Below the pieces are notes generated by a model that did not search any database, was not told the origin of the DNA, and saw only the letters and a program-made list of their open reading frames with translations. A stretch of DNA of 39,645 nucleotides from contig JBBADV010000021.1 in the NCBI GenBank assembly GCA_041656295.1, forward strand, positions 1 through 39,645. Reading direction: 5' to 3'. The translations under genes and the position numbers were made by a program. How positions within the stretch are numbered: position 1 is the first letter of the stretch; every line of letters starts with the position of its first letter. Source of the DNA: Kiritimatiellales bacterium. GTDB taxonomy: Bacteria; Verrucomicrobiota; Kiritimatiellia; Kiritimatiellales; Tichowtungiaceae. Shown one piece after another: positions 34,625 to 39,645 of this stretch.

Positions 34625-35590
34625 TTAACTGTACGCCTTTTGACTATCTCTTTTCAACAGCAACCAAAGAAAAAACGGACCGCCGAGCAGGGATGTAATT
34701 AATCCGGCAGGCATTTCGATCGGTGCAAGCAGTGTGCGAGCCAGTCCGTCGCACACGACCATAAACATTCCGCCGAACAGGATCACTGCCGGAAAAAGCC
34801 TCCGGTGATCCGCACCGAAAATCTGCCGGCAGATGTGCGGCACCATTAATCCAACAAATGCCACCGGTCCGCAGAATGCCACCGCCGCACCGGTCATTAA
34901 TGATGCGGCAAGAAACAGTAATTTTTTGGTGCGGTTCACATTCAATCCGCGTGCGCCGGCGAGTTCTTCGCCGGTGAGCAGCAGATTCATTTCGCGCGTC
35001 AGCAGTGCGGTAATGATCAATCCAGCGGCAGTGAAGATTGCGAGGTTGACCGGCGCGGAGTAACCAACAACAGAAAAGCCGCCCATCATCCAGCGGATCA
35101 TCCGGAACGTTTCGCCGGGATCACTGAAATATTGCATCAGCAGAATCAGGCTGGAAAAAAACATATTCACCGCCACGCCGGAAAGCAGCAGCGTGGCGGT
35201 GGAAAATCCGGTTTTAGAACGCGCGAGTCCGTATACCAGCAGTACCGCGCCGGTGGCGCCGATAAATCCAGCAATGGATGTGCCGGAAATTCCGGCAAAT
35301 GCCAGTGCCATGCCAAACCGCATCCAGATTGCGGCGCCGAGCGCCGCACCGCCGGAAACGCCCAGTGTAAAGGGTGTGGCAAGCGGATTGCGAAAGAGCG
35401 ATTGAAAAATCATTCCACTGACTGCCAGCGCAATTCCGGCGAAGCAGGCTGTCAGTGTGCGCGGAATCCTTAAACGAATCAAAATTTCATGCCCCATTGC
35501 ATTGGTGAAAATATTCGTACTGCCGAGCAGTGGGAAGGCCAGCAGCACCGCAATGCACAGAAAAATTAACATGGTGAATTTTATTTTCAT
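34625..35590 (-). CDS. FecCD/BtuC-family ABC transporter permease
   Basis: A 321-residue inner-membrane protein with about ten hydrophobic segments. RIPRTLTACFAGIALAVSG, FRNPLATPFTLGVSGGAALG (as RNPLATPFTLG), EELAGARGLNV (the coupling helix to the ATPase), GPVAFVGLMVPHICR and the C-terminal GGPFFLWLL match BtuC/FecD permeases. The start at MKIKFTM is chosen over an extension of 32 codons that encodes repeat DNA. It lies 123 bp after the ATPase, a gap filled with AACCGCG-type repeats. With a cobalamin riboswitch at the operon head, it should import vitamin B12 or another corrinoid. Confidence 0.92.
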   Translation of the reverse strand: MKIKFTMLIFLCIAVLLAFPLLGSTNIFTNAMGHEILIRLRIPRTLTACFAGIALAVSGMIFQSLFRNPLATPFTLGVSGGAALGAAIWMRFGMALAFAGISGTSIAGFIGATGAVLLVYGLARSKTGFSTATLLLSGVAVNMFFSSLILLMQYFSDPGETFRMIRWMMGGFSVVGYSAPVNLAIFTAAGLIITALLTREMNLLLTGEELAGARGLNVNRTKKLLFLAASLMTGAAVAFCGPVAFVGLMVPHICRQIFGADHRRLFPAVILFGGMFMVVCDGLARTLLAPIEMPAGLITSLLGGPFFLWLLLKRDSQKAYS

Positions 35591-35600
35591 TATTTTTTTC

Positions 35601-35726
35601 AACCGCGGATTACGCAGATAGAACGGATGTTTTGACCACGAATGAACGTGAATTTTCGCAAATGTTAAAAACTTTTTTATTTCCATTCATATTTTATTAG
35701 CATGTATTTGCGTTCATTCGCGGTTC
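35601..35726. repeat. AACCGCG/GAATGAACG-type repeats, both orientations
   Basis: AACCGCGGATTACGCAGATAG and CCACGAATGAACGTGAATTTTCG (shown in parts) on the plus strand face an inverted GTATTTGCGTTCATTCGCGG at 35704-35723. The inverted copy supplies the final codons (NRE) and stop TGA of the ATPase gene. The block separates the ATPase and permease genes. Confidence 0.65.
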
Positions 35727-36499
35727 ACAAATTCATAATTGGCGGCCTCTGTTGCCGGAATTAAAACGTCTTTGCGGATAAAATCGGTTTCAAAGAGAGC
35801 TTTGAGTGCGGCCGGTGAAATCATATATTCCGGCACGTTTTCAGCGAATACGGTGCCGGATTTCATCGCGATAATCCGGTCGCTCCAGTGCGCGGCGCTG
35901 TTGAGATCATGGTTCACCGCAACGATGGTTACACCACGCTCGCAGTTAATCTGTTTCAGCAGCTGCATGATTTCCGCCTGATGTTTCCAGTCGAGAAAAG
36001 TGGCCGGTTCATCGAGCAGCATCACCGGCGTTTCCTGCGCGAGTGCGGCGGCGATATAAACCTTCTGCCGTTCACCGCCGGAAAGTGTGCGCAGTGTGCG
36101 GTCGCGGAACTGTGTGACGCCGGTCAGCTGCATCGCGCGTTCAACGGCGGCTTCATCTTCTTTGTCCGCCGGAGAGAGCGGCGATAAATAGGGGTAGCGC
36201 CCCATCATCACAAATTCAAAAACGGAGAGCGGGAACTCGATATCGTGTGTTTGCGGGACATAGCTGACCTGTTTAGCGAGCTCACGGCTGCTGGAGGATT
36301 TGCATTCTTGTCCGCTGATTGTTGCGGTGCCGGCATACGGATACATACCAAGCAGACAGCGCATCAGGGTGGTTTTTCCGGCGCCGTTCGGGCCGATGAT
36401 TGAAACATATTCTCCGGCGGCAACTGTCAGTGAAACACCGCGCAGAATTTGCACGCCGTTTAACTCAAGTTTCAGAGAATCAATTTGAATTACATTCAC
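35714..36499 (-). CDS. ABC transporter ATPase, FecE/BtuD type
   Basis: A 261-residue cytoplasmic ATPase. Walker A is GPNGAGKTT near residue 38, Q-loop VPQTHD, signature LSGGERQ near 142, Walker B VMLLDEP with following FLD, and the switch histidine in VAVNHDLNSA. It would energise the BtuC-like permease. Its start overlaps the end of the binding-protein gene by 20 bases. The last residues (FVNRE) and the stop are encoded by a repeat, so the native C-terminus may have been changed. Confidence 0.94.
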   Translation of the reverse strand: MNVIQIDSLKLELNGVQILRGVSLTVAAGEYVSIIGPNGAGKTTLMRCLLGMYPYAGTATISGQECKSSSSRELAKQVSYVPQTHDIEFPLSVFEFVMMGRYPYLSPLSPADKEDEAAVERAMQLTGVTQFRDRTLRTLSGGERQKVYIAAALAQETPVMLLDEPATFLDWKHQAEIMQLLKQINCERGVTIVAVNHDLNSAAHWSDRIIAMKSGTVFAENVPEYMISPAALKALFETDFIRKDVLIPATEAANYEFVNRE

Positions 36500-37394
36500 G
36501 GATGGCCTCGGTCAGATCGCGAAGAAGCAGAACAAAACGCGGTCCCGGTGTCCACGCATATTCATTGGTCATTGTCACGGTGCGGGTTTTCCATTTGTGC
36601 AGCGAGGCGCTGCCCATATCCGAAAGAATATCAACAATCAGATCGGGATTCAGCACTTCGAGTCCGTCGGCGGAAATTTCGGGATAGCGCGCCGGCGATT
36701 GGATCGCGCCGGCATTGCGTCCGCCGGCGGCGCGAATGATGTCATCATAAAATGTATCTTTTCCGGCGACGTACATGCGCCCAAACGTTTCATCGCGTGC
36801 AACACAAACTAAAATTGCCGGCGCATTTTCAGTCGCCGGTTGTTTCAGCGCTTCATATTCATGTTTCAGTTCGCCGTATAATTTTTCTGCAGCAGCTGTG
36901 GCATGAACCGCGCGGCCGATCGCCGGAATTGAATCGAGGATCTCATCAATTTTTTCGTGCGTTACGCTCAGAAAAGGAATGCCCAGTTGTTTTAACGGTG
37001 CCGCAATTTCGCTTTGAAATGAAAGTCCAATGACAATGTCCGGACGGAGCGCAACGATCATTTCCCAATTAGGATCGTACAGTCCGCCGATTGCCGGTTT
37101 TTCTTTTATCTCAGGCGGATAAACCGAATAGCGGCTCACGCCGACTACCTGATTTTCAAGGCCGAGTCCGCACAGAACTTCGGCAACGCTCGGTGCCAGC
37201 GCAACGATACGCATGTCGCCGGATTTTTTTTCCGGCGCTTTTCCGCAGGCGGTGAGAAATAAAATTGAAAATAAAACAATAAAGGGTAGGGATGGCAGTC
37301 CCTTGCCGCCCGTTTTACCATCGGCGCTCAAGGGACTGAGCGCCCTACCAAAACGCGACGAAGACGTCGCGTCTACTTTAAAAACCCATTTCAT
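36480..37394 (-). CDS. BtuF-like corrinoid-binding lipoprotein with repeat-encoded n-region
   Basis: A 304-residue ABC solute-binding protein (helical-backbone class): RIVALAPSVAEVLCGLG, VGVSRYSVYP, KPAIGGLYDPNWEMIVALRPDIV (as blocks) and AGGRNAG are typical of BtuF/FepB-type domains. The lipobox LTAC puts the acylated cysteine at residue 50, preceded by the helix FIVLFSILFL. Residues ~7-37, between MKWVFK and that helix, are encoded by a 91-bp palindromic repeat (37284-37374). The start is secure: the ATG overlaps the upstream TGA (TGATG), and no alternative start lies between repeat and lipobox. Export may be slowed by the long n-region. Confidence 0.9.
   Translation of the reverse strand: MKWVFKVDATSSSRFGRALSPLSADGKTGGKGLPSLPFIVLFSILFLTACGKAPEKKSGDMRIVALAPSVAEVLCGLGLENQVVGVSRYSVYPPEIKEKPAIGGLYDPNWEMIVALRPDIVIGLSFQSEIAAPLKQLGIPFLSVTHEKIDEILDSIPAIGRAVHATAAAEKLYGELKHEYEALKQPATENAPAILVCVARDETFGRMYVAGKDTFYDDIIRAAGGRNAGAIQSPARYPEISADGLEVLNPDLIVDILSDMGSASLHKWKTRTVTMTNEYAWTPGPRFVLLLRDLTEAIRECNSN
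37284..37374. repeat. Complex palindromic repeat inside the btuF-like reading frame
   Basis: Four nested inverted repeats: GGTAGGG (37285) with CCCTACC (37343), AGTCCCTTG (37297) with CAAGGGACT (37329), GGCGCTC (37323) with GAGCGCC (37338), and AACGCGACG (37352) with CGTCGCGTC (37365, 8 of 9). The length leaves the frame open and adds about 30 residues (VDATSSSRFGR to GLPSLP). Its GC-rich, self-complementary nature differs from the flanking gene. Confidence 0.85.
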
Positions 37395-39337
37395 CAAAAC
37401 TTCATCGTTAAGCCGGCTTTATAGGTTCGTTCCGGCGCGGGATAATATCCACCGTATGAAACGAGATAATTGTATTCCGTTTCAAAAATATTATCGACGC
37501 CGGCAAAAACCGAACACTCAACATTGCGGACTTTAAACTTATAATCCAGCAACAGATCAAAGAGGGCGTAATCTGACTGTTTGTCGGCGCCTGAATTTGC
37601 ATTATCGCCGAGCGCATACATTTTCCCGACATAACCCATGTGCGTGCTAAGCGTCAGTGCGTCCGTCAAAAAAAACGAAAGATTTACATCCAGTTTATTC
37701 TGCGGCACCCACGGAACTTTATTTCCGCTGTTATCGCCATTTGTAAATTTTGAATAAAGCCCGGTGTAAAATGCATCGATTGCAAAAAGGTCATGTGAAT
37801 ATCCTGCATATAATTCAATTCCGCGATGCGTGGTTTTATCCATATTTACATTTTGCGTTCCGCCCCAGCCGATTTCATCTTTCATGTCCGTTCTGAACAC
37901 AGTTGCCTGCAGAACTAGGTTTTCAACCGGCAGGACTTCAACGCCGGCTTCATAATTGATACCGGTTTCCGGATCAAGATCCGGATTAAATGCATCTCCG
38001 CCCCAGCCGGAATAAATGGCCTGTTCATCCAGAAACGGATAACGGTAGGTGCGGCTGATTTTCCCGAACACTTTCACTTTATCGTTCGGCAGCCAGTCAA
38101 GGCCGGTTTCCAGTGCGTGTTCTGTGTGCCGGATGTCGTCATCATACTGTGAACCGCCTTTGAATTTTACATCGATCTTATTCTGCTCAAGCCGTGCACC
38201 GGCATTCAGTAAAAGTTTATCTGTCAGGAAAAACGTATCAGCGATATATCCGCCGGCAATCTGTTTCGTTGCTTTTGTATCCGAGTTGGGCAAATCGGTT
38301 TGTGTGTTCAGTTTTTCGAATGAAAAATCCATTCCGATCACCAGCCGGTTCTCTTTTGTTCCCAGCGGTGACAACAGTGTGAATTTTGGCGACAGCGTAT
38401 AATTTAAAATCCGGTAGTCGTAATGTGTTCCCCACAAATCAGAATCAATATCTTTGTGTGTCCAGCCCCCGTCCAGATTGAATACGACTTCTTCACTGAG
38501 CAGTGCTGTCACGCCTGCAAACAGATTATAATATTCACTGCGTGCAGCGTCATCCTGCCGGTTCGCACTGCGCCGGTCATCATTTTCGCTTAGCGCACCC
38601 GGCATTTGGTACTGATCTTTAATTGCCGAAAGCTCGGCGTAGGCGGAAAAAATCTCATTGAACGTTCCGCTTAAACGCAGGCTAGCGGAATTAATATCAT
38701 ACCGCGAACGATCGCGGTAGCCGTCGCCGGACTGATGTCCAGCGGTGGCAACATAACCGATACCGTCCAGATCGCCGGACGTCACGGCATTTAGATCGTG
38801 CGCTTCATAACTGCCAACCGACAGACCGAGCGTGGTTTCCGGCGTTTTGGTGGCTTCTTTTGTGATAATATTAATTACACCGCCGACAGCATGGTCTCCG
38901 TAAAGCACCGAATTCGGACCGCGCACCACTTCAATTTTTTCAACTGCCTGCAACGGAATCTGCGCCCAGTTAATCGACGCCATATCCGGACGGTTTAATT
39001 TGCGGCCATTTAATAATACAAGTACGCGCCCGTGTGGATTATCACCTCCGAATCCCCGAATATCCACTGACGCCTGTGATGGATCATCAGTAAAATTTTT
39101 AAAAAACAAACCAGCTTTTTTCGACAGAATTTCCGTCATCGACGAATAATGTCCGGCGGCAATGTCTGCGGAAGAAATCACCGTCGGATTGCCGGAAATT
39201 GTACGAATATCATCGGCGCGGCGCGTGGCAGTAACCACAATGCGCGTGGCTTCTGCGGTTGTGCTGGTGGTGGAGACTTCTTCGGCGAATACACTCAAAG
39301 AAATCAAACCGGCGGCGGCAAACATCCCAATCTTCAT
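37394..39337 (-). CDS. TonB-dependent outer-membrane receptor, BtuB-like
   Basis: A 647-residue outer-membrane barrel with signal peptide MKIGMFAAAGLISLSVFA. A TonB-box-like RIVVTATRR at ~32-40 is followed by the plug domain (VISSADIAAG, SVDIRGFG, VLVLLNGRKLN, VEKIEVVRGPNSVLYG, GGVINIITK) and a ~500-residue 22-strand-type barrel ending in aromatic KAGLTMKF. The cobalamin riboswitch upstream and the binding protein, ATPase and permease downstream identify it as the corrinoid receptor; size is close to E. coli BtuB. AAAGG precedes the ATG. Confidence 0.93.
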   Translation of the reverse strand: MKIGMFAAAGLISLSVFAEEVSTTSTTAEATRIVVTATRRADDIRTISGNPTVISSADIAAGHYSSMTEILSKKAGLFFKNFTDDPSQASVDIRGFGGDNPHGRVLVLLNGRKLNRPDMASINWAQIPLQAVEKIEVVRGPNSVLYGDHAVGGVINIITKEATKTPETTLGLSVGSYEAHDLNAVTSGDLDGIGYVATAGHQSGDGYRDRSRYDINSASLRLSGTFNEIFSAYAELSAIKDQYQMPGALSENDDRRSANRQDDAARSEYYNLFAGVTALLSEEVVFNLDGGWTHKDIDSDLWGTHYDYRILNYTLSPKFTLLSPLGTKENRLVIGMDFSFEKLNTQTDLPNSDTKATKQIAGGYIADTFFLTDKLLLNAGARLEQNKIDVKFKGGSQYDDDIRHTEHALETGLDWLPNDKVKVFGKISRTYRYPFLDEQAIYSGWGGDAFNPDLDPETGINYEAGVEVLPVENLVLQATVFRTDMKDEIGWGGTQNVNMDKTTHRGIELYAGYSHDLFAIDAFYTGLYSKFTNGDNSGNKVPWVPQNKLDVNLSFFLTDALTLSTHMGYVGKMYALGDNANSGADKQSDYALFDLLLDYKFKVRNVECSVFAGVDNIFETEYNYLVSYGGYYPAPERTYKAGLTMKF

Positions 39338-39371
39338 TTAAGCCTTTCCCATCCCTCAAGCGGAGACATTC

Positions 39372-39480
39372 AAGTTGCGGCAGAAGGACGGTATTCCGGC
39401 TTTTACGGTTGCGCGACAGCGGCTGAGTTTTCACAGCACTTTCCCTGCGTCTTCTGCATCCGGGCGTGGAACATACGGTG
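39372..39480 (-). promoter_or_regulatory. Cobalamin riboswitch
   Basis: On the minus strand: GCAGGGAAAGTGCTGTGAAAA, then CTCAGCCGCTGTCGCGCAACCGTAA (in two parts) and AAGCCGGAATACCGTCCTTCTGCCGC. These match the conserved GGGAA, GGTG-N-AA-TCC and GCnGC-CnGCAACnGTAA (B12 box) elements and the late CCGGAATACCTGCC seen before E. coli btuB. It ends ~35 nt before the receptor start. Cobalamin binding should repress the whole uptake operon, probably at translation, as no terminator is visible. Confidence 0.9.
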
Positions 39481-39645
39481 TTTAGATTGAGCGATCAACA
39501 TTAATGTAGTAACAAACACACTATCGAATTGACTCATAAAAAAAGACACCGAAGCACGGGCCGCAGAGGGGGGCGGATTGTTTCGTTGACTCATAAGGAT
39601 GACACCCTGTTGCTGGAGGGATGGAAACGATGAGTCTGGAGTCAA
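39481..39645. other. Right-edge region upstream of the cobalamin riboswitch
   Basis: ATGAGTCAA occurs twice on the minus strand (39529-39537 and 39587-39595), each after a similar GTGTC-(N)-T context. A minus-strand open frame passes through both and into the riboswitch; I do not consider it a gene. No promoter could be fixed. Confidence 0.35.

Noticed and set aside
37394..39337. Siderophore rather than cobalamin receptor
   Set aside because: The cobalamin riboswitch directly upstream and the size close to BtuB favour corrinoid uptake, though barrel sequence alone does not decide it.
39403..39645. Minus-strand open frame of 80 codons at the right edge
   Set aside because: It runs through the cobalamin riboswitch and has no ribosome site or recognisable product.

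Overview
The window looks like a chromosomal segment from a Gram-negative, anaerobe-type member of the PVC superphylum. Kiritimatiellota or a related Verrucomicrobiota lineage is my inference. The signs are two large secreted LamG plus DUF6067-like proteins, a PEP-CTERM protein, a Gfo/Idh oxidoreductase and sodium:solute symporter in one catabolic locus, the oxygen-sensitive ThiH route to thiazole, a lipid A-type acyltransferase, a TonB receptor, and spacers full of degenerate repeated words. No rRNA or taxonomic marker allows a firm assignment.

Layout. (1) 1-17480 is a carbohydrate-use locus. On the minus strand, reading leftwards from 14420, come a LamG/DUF6067 protein, two paralogous secreted proteins of unknown function, a DUF4434-like protein, three secreted paralogues of one beta-rich family (one with PEP-CTERM), a sodium:solute symporter with an extra extracytoplasmic insert, a NagB-like sugar-phosphate deaminase/isomerase, a Gfo/Idh oxidoreductase and an enolase-superfamily enzyme. 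A second LamG/DUF6067 protein is divergent at 14600. A palindrome of the LacI-family type (TTAATCGATTAA) occurs in three upstream regions and may tie the locus into one regulon. (2) 17480-18120 is a repeat-rich spacer. (3) 18118-20971 is a TPP-riboswitch-controlled thiSGHE operon; thiD lies separately at 31325. (4) 20968-23348 (minus) holds a cyclophilin lipoprotein and a three-domain fusion (CinA-like, nucleotidyltransferase, TcdA-like E1). (5) 23418-32158 is housekeeping: purU, an LpxL-type acyltransferase, glgC, a BaiN-type flavoprotein, a short uvrC, eno with a strong terminator, an FtsB/DivIC-like protein and thiD. (6) 32160-32965 holds a decayed IS30-type transposase and tRNA-Lys(CTT) and tRNA-Leu(TAG). 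(7) 33066-34475 is a beta-CASP metallo-beta-lactamase nuclease. (8) 34625-39480 (minus) is a cobalamin uptake operon, riboswitch - TonB receptor - binding lipoprotein - ATPase - permease.

How the genes may work together. In region 1 the secreted proteins probably bind or cleave a glycan, the symporter imports the product, and the three cytoplasmic enzymes would oxidise, deaminate/isomerise and epimerise or dehydrate it. The substrate cannot be read from sequence. The most unusual property of the window is how often intergenic repeat text has become coding sequence: in the n-region of the BtuF-like lipoprotein, in the linker and N-terminus of the triple fusion, in the N-terminus of ThiH, and at the C-termini of at least three genes.
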